From: Streptomyces zhaozhouensis
GTDB taxonomy: Bacteria; Actinomycetota; Actinomycetes; Streptomycetales; Streptomycetaceae
NCBI RefSeq assembly: GCF_900230195.1
Contig: NZ_OCNE01000001.1
Coordinates: forward strand, 310,001-374,000
Reading direction: 5' to 3'
Length of the DNA: 64,000 bases
Part shown: piece by piece, positions 16,376-25,194 of the stretch
Layout: every line of letters begins with the position of its first letter
Numbering within the stretch: the first letter of the stretch is position 1
Translations under genes and position numbers: made by a program
Notes under the pieces: model-generated
Told to the model about the DNA's origin: nothing
The model's database searches: none
Seen by the model: the letters and a program-made list of their open reading frames with translations, nothing else

Positions 16376-16833
16376 CCGTCGGAGGGCTGGTCGGCGCCGC
16401 TCTCCACCCGGCTCTTCAGGCCGGCCAGGGCGCGGTCGATGATGACCTTCTCCGCCTTGCGCTTGATGCTGCCGAGCATCGGGATCTTGACGTCCACGGT
16501 CAGCTGGTAGGTGACCTCGGTGCGCTCCCCGCCGGCGACCGGCGCCAGCCGGTAGGAGCCGTCCAGCGCGCGCAGCATCCGGGACCTCACCAGCGACCAG
16601 CTGACCTCGTTGGCGTCGGGCCACTGGTACGCCAGGGTGTGCTCGTCCTTGATCGCGCCCGCGTCCAGCAGCAGCCGCACCTGCTCGGCCCTGCCGCTCC
16701 CGTCCCTGGCCAGCACCTCGGCCTCCTTGACCTCCCCCGTCCACTCCGGGTAGCGGTCGAAGTCCGTGATCACCGCCATCACGTCCGCAGGGGCGGCCTC
16801 GATGGTGATGCTGGACCTGGTGTGTTCGGCCAT
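16372..16833 (-). CDS. SRPBCC-family (START-like) protein
   Basis: A 153-aa member of the polyketide-cyclase/dehydrase branch of the SRPBCC fold: SSITIEAAPADVMAVITDFDRYPEWTGEVKEAEV at the N-terminus and LGSIKRKAEKVIIDRALAGLK as the C-terminal helix, forming a hydrophobic ligand pocket. ATG 16833 has GAGGAG upstream; an upstream in-frame start would add only a few residues. Its stop overlaps the ArsA-like start (GTGA), so the pair is coupled. The ligand is unknown. Confidence 0.82.
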   Translation of the reverse strand: MAEHTRSSITIEAAPADVMAVITDFDRYPEWTGEVKEAEVLARDGSGRAEQVRLLLDAGAIKDEHTLAYQWPDANEVSWSLVRSRMLRALDGSYRLAPVAGGERTEVTYQLTVDVKIPMLGSIKRKAEKVIIDRALAGLKSRVESGADQPSDG

Positions 16834-17069
16834 CGGCCTGGCTCCTCGCACTTATCTCCCGGTGCCGTCCGGGGAAGGCTACCGCGCCCCACCGACAGCC
16901 CACGGCCCGGCGGACGATCCCCCGTTCCCCTCCCCCGTACTACCGGGGAGTAGGCTGCGACGGGGGCGGGGCGAACAGCCACAGAAGGACACCAAGGTGG
17001 CGCTTCGGCGCGGGAACGGACGGGGCGGGCCGGCGCCCGGGGCGCCGAAGAGGGCGAAGAGGAGTGACG

Positions 17070-18875
17070 GTGCGCGAGTTCAGCCTGCCGGCGCGGTACA
17101 CCGTGCCCACCGACGGCGGTCTGCCGGATCTGCTGGTGGCCAACGCGGCCCGCCATCCCCGCACGGCGGTGATCTCCCGCCGGGAGCCGGACGGTTGGCG
17201 GGACCTGACAGCGACGGAGTTCCTCGCCGAGGTGCGCGCCGTGGCCAAGGGCCTGCTGCGCTCCGGCGTGCGCCCCGGCGACCGGGTGGGGCTGCTCGCC
17301 GCCACGCGCTACGAGTGGACCCTGGTGGACTTCGCCGTCTGGACCGTCGGCGCGGTGACCGTGCCGGTCTACGAGAGCAGTTCGCCCGAGCAGATCGCCT
17401 GGAACCTGGGCGACTCGGGGGCCGTCGCCGTGATCGTCGAGACGCCCGAGCAGTTGGCCGCCGTGGAGTCCCTGCGCGACCGGCTGCCGGAGCTGACCCG
17501 GCGCTGGTGCCTGGAGCCGGTGTCGGGCCCCGGCGCGGTGGAGCTGCTGACGGCGACCGGCGCCTCCGTCAGCGACGAGCGGCTCGCCGCCGCCACCGCG
17601 ACCGTCACCCCCGACTCCCCCGCCACCCTCGTCTACACCTCGGGCACCACGGGCCGCCCCCGGGGCTGCGTCCTCAGTCACCGCGCGTTCCTCACCACCT
17701 GCGGCAACGTGGTCGCGGCGCTCGGGCCGCTGTTCCGCACCGGGGAGTCCTCGGTGCTGCTCTTCCTGCCGCTGGCCCATGTCTTCGCCAGGATGGTGCA
17801 GGTCGCGGCGCTGCTCGGGCCGATCAGGCTGGGGCTGGCGCCCGGCGTCGCCCAACTCACCGACGACCTGGCGTCGTTCCGCCCCACCATCGTGCTGGGC
17901 GTGCCCCGCGTCTTCGAGAAGGTCTACAACTCGGCCCGCGCCAAGGCCGTCCAGGGCGGCAGGGGCGCGCTCTTCGACCGGGCCGCGGAGACGGCCGTCG
18001 CGCACAGCCGCGCCCGGGACACCCCCGGCGGGCCGGGCATCGGCCTGCGGCTGCGGCACCGCGTCTTCGACCGGCTGGTCTACCGCAGGCTGCGGGCGGT
18101 CCTCGGCGGCCGGGCCACCCACGCGATCTCGGGCGGCGCCCCGCTGGGCGAACGGCTCGGCCACTTCTACCGGGGCATCGGCTTCACGGTGCTGGAGGGG
18201 TACGGGCTGACGGAGTCGTGCGCGCCGACCTCGTTCAACCCCTGGGACGCGCCCCGGATCGGCAGCGTGGGTCGCCCGCTGCCCGGCACGGCGATCCGGA
18301 TCGCCGAGGACGGCGAGATCCTGCTGCGCGGCGAGCACCTCTTCTCCGGTTACTGGAACGACCCCGAGGCCACGGACGAGGTGCTGCGGGACGGCTGGTT
18401 CCACACCGGCGACCTGGGGAGGCTGGACGCGGACGGCTATCTGACGGTGACCGGCCGCGCCAAGGAGATCCTGGTGACCGCGGGCGGCAAGAACGTGGCG
18501 CCGGCCGTGCTGGAGGACCGGATCAGGGCGCATCCGCTGGTCGCCGAGTGCATGGTGGTCGGCGAGGGGCGCCCGTTCGTCGGGGCGCTGCTGACCGTGG
18601 ACGACGACTTCCTGCCCCGCTGGGCCGAGGAGGCCGGGCTCGGCGGGCTGCCGCGCGCGGCGCTCCTCGACCACCCCGCCCTGGCCACGGCCCTGGACGA
18701 GGCGGTGCGGCACGCCAACGAGGTGGTCTCCCGCGCGGAGTCGGTCCGCGCCTTCCGGGTGCTGCCCGGCCACTTCACGGAGGAGTCGGGGCATCTGACC
18801 CCGTCCCTGAAGCTGCGGCGGCACGTGGTGGCGAAGGACTTCGCGCGGGAGATCGACGCGCTCTACGGCTCCTGA
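17070..18875 (+). CDS. Long-chain fatty-acid CoA ligase (AMP-dependent synthetase)
   Basis: A 601-aa adenylate-forming enzyme expected to activate fatty acids to acyl-CoA. The AMP-binding P-loop is LVYTSGTTGRPRG, with LLFLPLAHVFAR, AISGGAPL, EGYGLTESCAP, the adenine-contacting GWFHTGDLGRLDADGY and the C-terminal hinge/catalytic Lys region GRAKEILVTAGGKNVAP. GTG 17070 (VREFSLPARY) is chosen because GAGGAG lies 5 nt before it; GTG 17064 overlaps that ribosome site. It is convergent with the DHFR-like gene 16 bp away. Confidence 0.92.
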   Translation: MREFSLPARYTVPTDGGLPDLLVANAARHPRTAVISRREPDGWRDLTATEFLAEVRAVAKGLLRSGVRPGDRVGLLAATRYEWTLVDFAVWTVGAVTVPVYESSSPEQIAWNLGDSGAVAVIVETPEQLAAVESLRDRLPELTRRWCLEPVSGPGAVELLTATGASVSDERLAAATATVTPDSPATLVYTSGTTGRPRGCVLSHRAFLTTCGNVVAALGPLFRTGESSVLLFLPLAHVFARMVQVAALLGPIRLGLAPGVAQLTDDLASFRPTIVLGVPRVFEKVYNSARAKAVQGGRGALFDRAAETAVAHSRARDTPGGPGIGLRLRHRVFDRLVYRRLRAVLGGRATHAISGGAPLGERLGHFYRGIGFTVLEGYGLTESCAPTSFNPWDAPRIGSVGRPLPGTAIRIAEDGEILLRGEHLFSGYWNDPEATDEVLRDGWFHTGDLGRLDADGYLTVTGRAKEILVTAGGKNVAPAVLEDRIRAHPLVAECMVVGEGRPFVGALLTVDDDFLPRWAEEAGLGGLPRAALLDHPALATALDEAVRHANEVVSRAESVRAFRVLPGHFTEESGHLTPSLKLRRHVVAKDFAREIDALYGS

Positions 18876-18891
18876 CCCGGCGCGGCGCCCG

Positions 18892-19512
18892 TCAGGGCCG
18901 CTCGGGCCCGTACGCCCCGTACGCGGGTGCGCCGGTGGCGGCGTAGACCTGGGCGGTGACCCCGCTCGGCGTGGTCTCGGAGCGCTCCAGCCGGAACCCG
19001 GCCGGCGTCCCCTCCGCGGGGAAGAGCCGCCGGCCCGCGCCGACGACCACCGGTGCGATCATCAGCCGCAGCTCGTCGACCAGCCCGGCGGCCAGCAGCG
19101 AGGCGCCGAGTGTGGGACTGCCGTGGATCTGTACCTCGCGCCCGGGACGCCGCCGCAGCTCGGCGACCTGCCCGACGACGTCCCCCGACAGGATGCTGGT
19201 CGGCGCCCACTCGGCGACGGTCAGGGTGCGCGAGGCGACGTACTTCGGCAGGCCGTTGAGCTTGGTCGCGACGGGGTCGGCGGGATCGTCCATCGCCGGC
19301 CAGTCCCGGGCGAAGTTCTGGTAGGTGCGGCGCCCGAACAGGAACGCGTCCACCTCGTCGAGCCAGCCCGTGACGATCCGGACGAACGCGTCGTCCAGGT
19401 GCGGAACCAGCCAGCCGCCCCTCGTGAACCCGCCGCTGGTGTCCTCGTCCGGGGCGCCCGGCCCCTGGGCGACGCCGTCCAACGACAGGAACTCCTGCAG
19501 CACCACCTTCAC
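18892..19512 (-). CDS. Dihydrofolate-reductase-like protein (RibD C-terminal family)
   Basis: A 206-aa NADPH-dependent reductase-fold protein: VVLQEFLSLDGVAQGPG at the N-terminus, FLFGRRTYQNFA, KYVASRTL, IHGSPTLGASLLAAGLVDELRLMIAPVVVGAGRRLF near the C-terminus. Such stand-alone YwjB/RibD-C proteins are common in actinomycetes and their substrate is generally unknown. GTG 19512 has AAGGAG 7 nt upstream; the preceding open frame is not coding-like. Confidence 0.85.
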   Translation of the reverse strand: MKVVLQEFLSLDGVAQGPGAPDEDTSGGFTRGGWLVPHLDDAFVRIVTGWLDEVDAFLFGRRTYQNFARDWPAMDDPADPVATKLNGLPKYVASRTLTVAEWAPTSILSGDVVGQVAELRRRPGREVQIHGSPTLGASLLAAGLVDELRLMIAPVVVGAGRRLFPAEGTPAGFRLERSETTPSGVTAQVYAATGAPAYGAYGPERP

Positions 19513-19615
19513 GGTGCGCTCCTTCCCTCTTCCCGGGGCGCCGACCGCCCCGGGAAAAGGGAAGACCACGCGCGGGGCCGGAACTCATCGCCGGCCGCCG
19601 CGCGGGCGCCCCGCC

Positions 19616-20770
19616 TCAGCTCAGCAGCTCCCGCAGCCGCTGCGAGAGCATGTCCCAGCCCCACTTCTCCTCGACCCACTCGCGCCCCCTGGCGCCCATC
19701 CGGCGGCGCAGTTCGGGGTCGCGCAGCAGCTCCACGACGCGGTCGGCGGTCTCCTGCGGGGCCGCCGCCCCGCCGCCGCGCACCACCCAGCCGGTCTCGC
19801 CGTCGAGGACGGCGTCCGGGGCGCCGCCCGAGTCGCCGGCGATCACCGGCAGGCCGGTGGCGGACGCCTCCAGGTAGACCATCCCGAGGCCCTCCACGTC
19901 CAGGCCCCGGTGGCGGGTGCGGCAGGGCATCGCGAAGACGTCGCCGATGCCGAAGTGCGCCGGGAGTTGTGCCCATGACACCTCGCCGAGAAAGCGCACC
20001 GAGTCCTGCACGCCGACGCGCTGCACCAGGCGTTCGAGGTCCGCGCGGTAGGAGCCGCCGCCGACGATCGCCAGCACCGTGTCGGGCTCGGCGGCGAGGA
20101 TCCTGGGCATCGCCCGGATCAACGTGTCCTGCCCCTTGCGCGCCACCAGGCGGGAGACGCAGACCACCACGGGGCGGTCGGCCAGGCCCAGGCTGGCGCG
20201 CAGCCGCCGGCCGCCGGAGTCGGGGTGGAAGAGCTTGTGGTCGACGCCGGGCGTCAGCTGCGTCATCCGGGCGGCGGCCTCGGGGGTGAGGGCGTCCGCG
20301 ATCCGGCTCCTGGTGTACTCGCCGAGGTAGGTGATCACATCGGTGTTCTCACCGATGCGACGCACCACCTGACGCGTGACCGGCATTCCCGCCCATCCCG
20401 CCTCGTGCCCGTGGCTGGTGGCCACCAGCCGCTCGGCGCCGGCGGCGCGCAGCGTCGGGGCCATCAGCCCCAGCGGCGCGGCGGCGCCGAACCACACGGC
20501 CGTGCACTCGTGCTCCCGCAGCAGCTCGGCGGCCTTGCGGGTGGTGGCTCTGGTGGGCAGCAGGGACGCCGTCCTGTCCCGGTAGACCGGGTAGGGCTGC
20601 TCGGCGTCGAACTCGGTGGTGGCCTCGACGGCTTCGGTGTCCCGGCGCCAGCTGGAGGCGTAAACCACCACCTGGCCCGGGTCCATCCGCAGCGCCATGC
20701 TGTGCAGGAACGCCTGGATACCGCCCGGGCGGGGCGGGAAGTCGTTGGTCACGATCAACGTCTTTCGCAT
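19616..20770 (-). CDS. GT4 glycosyltransferase, PimB'-like mannosyltransferase
   Basis: A 384-aa GT-B fold enzyme. The N-terminus TLIVTNDFPPRPGGIQ is characteristic of GT4 enzymes including the corynebacterial PimB', which adds the second mannose to phosphatidylinositol mannoside. Also seen are TSHGHEAGW, TPGVDHKLFHP, CVSRLVARKGQDTLIRAMP and the donor-binding EGLGMVYLEASATGLPVIAGDSGGAPD. ATG 20770 is selected because TAGTGT (20778-20783) ends 7 nt before it. It follows the P60 hydrolase genes on the same strand. The donor and acceptor remain to be shown. Confidence 0.82.
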   Translation of the reverse strand: MRKTLIVTNDFPPRPGGIQAFLHSMALRMDPGQVVVYASSWRRDTEAVEATTEFDAEQPYPVYRDRTASLLPTRATTRKAAELLREHECTAVWFGAAAPLGLMAPTLRAAGAERLVATSHGHEAGWAGMPVTRQVVRRIGENTDVITYLGEYTRSRIADALTPEAAARMTQLTPGVDHKLFHPDSGGRRLRASLGLADRPVVVCVSRLVARKGQDTLIRAMPRILAAEPDTVLAIVGGGSYRADLERLVQRVGVQDSVRFLGEVSWAQLPAHFGIGDVFAMPCRTRHRGLDVEGLGMVYLEASATGLPVIAGDSGGAPDAVLDGETGWVVRGGGAAAPQETADRVVELLRDPELRRRMGARGREWVEEKWGWDMLSQRLRELLS

Positions 20771-20777
20771 CACCCGA

Positions 20778-20783
20778 ACACTA
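20778..20783 (-). promoter_or_regulatory. -10 element for a leaderless glycosyltransferase transcript
   Basis: TAGTGT on the minus strand, 7 nt before ATG 20770, within the 24-bp gap behind the P60 gene; the gene may thus be transcribed independently. Confidence 0.4.
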
Positions 20784-20794
20784 CCGACCTCTGG

Positions 20795-21859
20795 TCAGGG
20801 TCGTACCACCGAGGAGACCGGCATCATCCCGACTGACTCGTAGCGCACGAAAGCTCCGCTATAGGGCGCGTGCACCACTTGCCCGCCTCCGGCGTAGAGG
20901 CCGACGTGGCTGGCGTCGGAGCGGTAGACCACGATGTCGCCCGGCTGGGCCTGGTCGAGCGGCACCCGGCGGCCGGCTCCCGCCTGCGCCTGCGAGGTGC
21001 GCGGCAACGACACCCCGGCCTTGGCGTAGGCCCACTGCACGAGACCGGAGCAGTCGAACGCGTCCGGCCCGGTCCGCCCCCACCCGTACGGGGCGCCCAG
21101 CACGCTCAGGGCCGCGTCCAGGGCGACGCCGCCCCGGCCCGAGGAGGCGACGGCCGGGGGGCGCTCCACGGCGACGGGCGCGGGGGCCGGGTCGGTGACC
21201 GTCCGCGCGCGTGCGGCGTCCCGGCCGGCCCTGGCCTCCCGCTGGCGTTCGCGCTCGGTGAGTTCCTCCAGGCGGTCCTCGGCCTCGTCGAGGCGCCGCT
21301 CGGCGGCCTCCTTGCGGCGTGACAACTCGGCCCGTTCCTCGACCAGTTCGTCCAGGCGCGCGTCGGCCTCGTCGCGGCGCTGGGTCAGCTCGCGCTGGGC
21401 GGCGAGGAGTTCCCTGAGCTCGGCGCCGCGGCGGTCGCTCATTCGCTCGTACGTCGCGGACCTGGCGAGGTAGGCGTCGGGGCTCTCGGAGAGCAGCAGG
21501 GCGAGGGTCGGGGAGATGCCCCCGGCGCGGTAGTGCGCGGCGGCGGCGGAGCCGACGGCGCGGAGCTTCTCGTCGACGGCGCGCTCGCCGCGCTCGACCT
21601 GCGCGCGCCGGCGCTCGACCTCGGCCTCCAACTCGGCGACGCGTTCGACGGAGCCGTTGTAGGCGTCCACGGCCCGGTCGACCTCCGCGAAGAGGCGGTC
21701 CACCTGCCGGGTGGCGTCGGCGGTGTCGTCGCGGTCCGAGGGTGCGGCGGAGACGGGGACGGCGGCGATGACCGCCACGGCGGTGGCCGCCGCGGACCAG
21801 GTGGTCAGCCGCAACGCGAGGCGGGTACGCCGGGAGGGGAAGAGTCTGTCAACGGTCAC
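20795..21859 (-). CDS. Secreted NlpC/P60 (C40) peptidoglycan hydrolase, first copy
   Basis: A 354-aa exported D,L-endopeptidase. A basic N-terminus and hydrophobic stretch ending AAVPVSAAPS form the signal peptide. Residues about 45-210 are a long Glu/Arg-rich coiled coil of the RipA/CwlO type, thought to keep the enzyme inactive or dock it. The C-terminal P60 domain has the nucleophile Cys in FDCSGLVQW, His in SHVGLYAGGG and a third polar His in VVHAPYSG. GTG 21859 follows GAAGGAG. It lies downstream of a second paralogue on the same strand but has its own promoter-like region. Confidence 0.9.
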   Translation of the reverse strand: MTVDRLFPSRRTRLALRLTTWSAAATAVAVIAAVPVSAAPSDRDDTADATRQVDRLFAEVDRAVDAYNGSVERVAELEAEVERRRAQVERGERAVDEKLRAVGSAAAAHYRAGGISPTLALLLSESPDAYLARSATYERMSDRRGAELRELLAAQRELTQRRDEADARLDELVEERAELSRRKEAAERRLDEAEDRLEELTERERQREARAGRDAARARTVTDPAPAPVAVERPPAVASSGRGGVALDAALSVLGAPYGWGRTGPDAFDCSGLVQWAYAKAGVSLPRTSQAQAGAGRRVPLDQAQPGDIVVYRSDASHVGLYAGGGQVVHAPYSGAFVRYESVGMMPVSSVVRP

Positions 21860-21899
21860 TGCGAGCCGCGCTCCTTCGGTGGGGACCCGAGCGCAGCAG

Positions 21900-21930
21900 A
21901 ATGTAGCCGTGCCCGGAGCGCGGGCACGGC
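21900..21930 (-). promoter_or_regulatory. Palindrome abutting the -10 of the first P60 gene
   Basis: A perfect 10-bp inverted repeat, GCCGTGCCCG/CGGGCACGGC (21906-21915 and 21921-21930), sits directly upstream of minus-strand TACATT (21900-21905), 40 bp before the GTG. It could be an operator or, read as RNA from the upstream gene, a terminator. Confidence 0.45.
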
Positions 21931-22092
21931 AAGGCAACACCGCGCGGCCCGGCCGTGGATGCTCGGTGCGCAGGTCACGCGGGGCGCGGCGGTCGGCCGC
22001 CGGCCCAGCGAATCACCTGGTTGGTGGAGTTGGCCCGGCGCCCGTTCAGCGGGCGGGCGCCGGCGCGGAGTTCGCGGTGGCGGAGGACGGCG

Positions 22093-23139
22093 TCAGGCGA
22101 CCCTGGTGCCGAACTGGAAGGGCATGATGCTCAGGCTGGCGTACTCGACGACGCCGCCGGTGCTGGGCGCGTGCACCATCTGCCCGTTGCCGACGTAGAT
22201 GCCGACGTGGGTCAGCCCGGGGTAGAAGAACACCAGGTCGCCGGGGGCCAGTTCGCTCTGCGAGACCCGGGTGCCGGCGTTGGCCTGGTCCTGGGAGACA
22301 CGCGGCAGCGAGACGCCGGCCTGATTGTAGGCCCAGCCGGTGAGCCCGGAGCAGTCGAAGGAGCTGGGGCCGGTGGCACCCCAGACGTAGGGCGATCCGA
22401 GCTTGGAGATGGCGGCGTTGAGGGCCGCGGAGGCTCTGCCGGAGGCGGTGCCGTCGGAGAAGTCGCGGCTCTCGCTGCGGCTGGCCCGCTCGGACTCCTC
22501 CGCCTCGGCCGCCTCGGCGGCGGCGATCTCCTGGCGCTCCTCCTCGGTGAGCTGGTTGAGCAGGGCCTGGGCCTCGCTCAACTTGCCCTGGATGGAGTCC
22601 TTCTTCTCGCCGAGAGTGGTGCGGACCTCCTCCAGTTCGGCGAGCCGCTCGCCGGCCTCCTCGCGCTGCTGGTCCAGGGTGCGCTGCTGGTCCTGGATCA
22701 GCCGGAGCGCCTCGGCCTGCTTCGCGGACATCTGGTCCAGCGCGGACGCCTGGTCCAGGAACTCGTCGGGGTCAGAAGAGAGGAAAAGCTGCATGGACGG
22801 GTCGAGCCCGCCGTTGCGGTACTGCGCGGTGGCCATCGAACCCATGCCGTTGCGCAGTTCGTTGAGTCTCTCCTGGCCGCGCGCGGTGGAGTCCTGGAGC
22901 TCGGAGATCTCCTCCTGGAGCTGCTCCTCGCGCTCCTGGGCCCCGTTGAACTCCTCGGTGATCTCCTCCGCCTCGTGGTGGAGGTCGTCGACCTCCTCGC
23001 GGACGTCGTCGACGCTCTGACCGGGGTCGGCCGAGGCGGAGGTCGCGGTGACGCCGACGGTCGCGGCGGCGGAGGCAGCGGCGCCGAGGAGGGTCATTCG
23101 AGCGCGGCTTGGCTGCTTGGGACGACGGTGGGACGCCAC
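22093..23139 (-). CDS. Secreted NlpC/P60 (C40) peptidoglycan hydrolase, second copy
   Basis: A 348-aa paralogue with the same architecture: signal peptide (SRARMTLLGAAASAAATVGVTATSASA), a strongly acidic coiled coil (about residues 40-225) and a C-terminal P60 domain with Cys in FDCSGLTGW, His in THVGIYVGNG and VHAPSTGG. GTG 23139 follows GAAGGAG 9 nt away. A promoter and a structured leader lie upstream. The tandem pair suggests gene duplication; the coiled coils have diverged much more than the catalytic domains. Confidence 0.9.
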   Translation of the reverse strand: MASHRRPKQPSRARMTLLGAAASAAATVGVTATSASADPGQSVDDVREEVDDLHHEAEEITEEFNGAQEREEQLQEEISELQDSTARGQERLNELRNGMGSMATAQYRNGGLDPSMQLFLSSDPDEFLDQASALDQMSAKQAEALRLIQDQQRTLDQQREEAGERLAELEEVRTTLGEKKDSIQGKLSEAQALLNQLTEEERQEIAAAEAAEAEESERASRSESRDFSDGTASGRASAALNAAISKLGSPYVWGATGPSSFDCSGLTGWAYNQAGVSLPRVSQDQANAGTRVSQSELAPGDLVFFYPGLTHVGIYVGNGQMVHAPSTGGVVEYASLSIMPFQFGTRVA

Positions 23140-23163
23140 TGGGGCGAGCTCCTTCTTCCTCAG

Positions 23164-23259
23164 CCGCCTGCCGGGTCGGGGGACTGGGTCCCGGCTCCGC
23201 GCAAACTGCCGCGGACTAGGCGGTCCCTCGCGGCCACCCGGGCTGGGTGATCGACCGCG
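23164..23259 (-). ncRNA. Candidate structured 5' leader (riboswitch-like) of a P60 gene
   Basis: On the transcribed strand there are two modules. Module one: CGCGG/CCGCG (23255-23259 with 23229-23233) encloses CACCC/GGGTG. Module two: GGCGG/CCGCC (23219-23223 with 23164-23168) encloses either CCGGG/CCCGG (23171-23175 with 23190-23194) or GGGAC/GTCCC (23180-23184 with 23188-23192), which overlap and exclude each other. The outer stem and flanking bases remind me of actinobacterial c-di-AMP (ydaO-yuaA) leaders before wall-hydrolase genes, but the element is shorter. Identification is tentative. Confidence 0.4.
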
Positions 23260-23274
23260 CGAAGGTTCGAGGTG

Positions 23275-23304
23275 ACCCTAGCGAGGTGTCTTTATCCGGT
23301 TCAA
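23275..23304 (-). promoter_or_regulatory. Promoter of the second P60 gene
   Basis: Minus-strand -35 TTGAAC (23299-23304) and -10 TAGGGT (23275-23280) with an 18-bp spacer. The implied transcript start is near 23268, giving a leader of about 130 nt that contains the structured element. Confidence 0.6.
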
Positions 23305-23571
23305 ATCCTGGCGGGCATATTTTACTTACCTCACACTGACCGAGGTCGTTTCCGCACCCTGTGTGGACGACAAACACCCGGCAACCCGAGCCAAGCGGGC
23401 AAAGCACCCCAACGGGCCTCCGGCCCCCCAACACCCCGAAACGCCCAACTCCCCGTCGCCTCCCGTCTCCTGGGGGTACCCGCGCGCCGACCGCCGGAAC
23501 CACCCGTTCGGCCCAGGCGGTCACCCGGCGCCGCGGGCGGGGGACTTCGGGCGTCCGGCCGGCCGTCCGGG
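23305..23571. other. Gap between NYN gene and P60 promoter
   Basis: About 270 bp with no convincing ORF. It is C-rich and Pro/Arg-coding in every frame, with no repeat or terminator that I can support. Confidence 0.5.
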
Positions 23572-24948
23572 TCAGGTGCGGGCGAGCCTGTTGAGCAGCA
23601 GCCGGGAGGCCACCGGCCAGGCGCCGGACCTGGCGATCCCCTCGGCCACCTCGCGGTCGCTGGAGACCACCACCACCGGCCGGCCCACCGGTTCGGCCCG
23701 CACCAGCTGCCGGATCAGCTCGTCCGCCGTCTCCCCCGCCGGGCTGAAGAGCACCCGCACGCCGCGCGGCGGCGTCAGCAGCACCGGCGCCGCCAGCTCG
23801 GCGCCGTCGAAGACGCAGGTCATCTCCGCCCCGCTCTGCGCGGCCAACACCGCCAGCCCCCGCATCAACCGCGCCCGCTGGCGCTCCAACGGCATCGTCG
23901 GATAACCGGTCTTGGTCACGTTGTAGCCATCCACGACCAGATGCGCCTGCGGCAGCGCCAACAACTGATCGAGAACCGCCGGGTCCTCCCCGTCCAACGC
24001 CCGCCGCGCGATGTCCCCCGGCCCCGGCTCACCCGGACTGACCGACGCCACCGTCTCCGCCGGCAGCCGCCCCTCCCGCGCCGGCGGCAACGCCAGCTCC
24101 CGACGCAACCCCTGCGCCGCGTCCAACACCGTATCCAACAGCAGTCGCAGCCGCGTGTCCTCGATCCCCCGCTCCTCCCGGACCGACCGCCGGCTCGCCT
24201 CCAACGACGCCTCCGCCCGCGCCAACCGGCCGCGCAGCCGCCTGGCCTCGCTCTCCGACGTCACCCGCGCCGACTCCGCCGACGCCCGCACCTCGTCCAG
24301 CTCCGCGCGCAGCTTCCGCACCGCCGCCTCGCCACGCCGCACGTCCGCGTGCGCGCTGCGCAACTTCCGGTGCAGCGCGTCGCTCTCCTTGCGCGTCGCC
24401 TCCAGCTCCGCCCGCAACCGCTCCTGCTCGTCGCGCGCCCCCTCGCGCGCCCGCGCCAACTCCTCGCGCAGCTCCGCCAGCTCGCGCTCCCGCTCCTGTC
24501 CGGCGCGCTCCTCCTGCGCGCGTTGCGCCTCCTCGCCGGCCGCGGCCACCAGCTTCGACCAGCCCGCCGGACGCAGCAGAAAGGCCGCCGCCGCCACCTC
24601 GACCGGATCGGCCGCCGGCGGCGGCGCGCCGCGCTCCACCGCCTCGGCCAACTCGGGCGCGCCCGTGCGCAGCACCGCACCCACCCGGTGCCGGAAGAAC
24701 GTGTCGGACTCCAGCGCCGCCGCCATGGCGGAACCGCCGAACTTCACCCGACGGGGTGGCGTGAACCGCGCGTACTGCCGCAACGGTCCCGGCAGCTCGT
24801 TCAGGGTCAGGCCGTCGAACGCCTCCCCGGCGAGCTGGATCACCCGCCCCCTGACCCGCTCGGGCAGCGGACGGTCCAGGGCCTCGGCCGACTCACCCGC
24901 CTCGGGTGCGGCCCGATCCCTCGCCTCCTCACCGTCCGTCGGTTCCAC
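23572..24948 (-). CDS. NYN-domain (YacP/PIN-like) RNA-associated protein with coiled coil
   Basis: A 458-aa protein. An N-terminal helical domain (residues about 25-140, RGRVIQLAGEAFDGL, LRQYARFTPPRRVKFGG) is followed by a long Arg/Glu coiled coil (about 140-280). The C-terminal NYN domain (about 320-458) shows acidic nuclease-type residues in LVVDGYNVTKTGYP, CVFDGAELA and VVVSSDREVAEG. This fold is shared with RNases of the PIN superfamily, so RNA cleavage or binding is plausible. GTG 24948 has no clear ribosome site. Confidence 0.8.
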   Translation of the reverse strand: MEPTDGEEARDRAAPEAGESAEALDRPLPERVRGRVIQLAGEAFDGLTLNELPGPLRQYARFTPPRRVKFGGSAMAAALESDTFFRHRVGAVLRTGAPELAEAVERGAPPPAADPVEVAAAAFLLRPAGWSKLVAAAGEEAQRAQEERAGQERERELAELREELARAREGARDEQERLRAELEATRKESDALHRKLRSAHADVRRGEAAVRKLRAELDEVRASAESARVTSESEARRLRGRLARAEASLEASRRSVREERGIEDTRLRLLLDTVLDAAQGLRRELALPPAREGRLPAETVASVSPGEPGPGDIARRALDGEDPAVLDQLLALPQAHLVVDGYNVTKTGYPTMPLERQRARLMRGLAVLAAQSGAEMTCVFDGAELAAPVLLTPPRGVRVLFSPAGETADELIRQLVRAEPVGRPVVVVSSDREVAEGIARSGAWPVASRLLLNRLART

Positions 24949-25194
24949 AGCTGCACACCATTCGTCGGTCCCAGCGGCGACCGGTCGGCCGGCGCTCCCC
25001 CTCCCCTACGTATCTCCGTCACACCGTGGTTCACCCTACGGCCTGGTACCCGCCGCGTCTGCGGGCCCCGCCCGGCCGGCCGGCCCCCCGAACCGTCCCG
25101 CGCCACGTCCGCGCCATCCCCGGGAGCTATCGTGTGGCCAGCCCCGGGCAGGCCCCGGGCGAACGACGACGACGGACGGAAACGAGGCGCAGCC

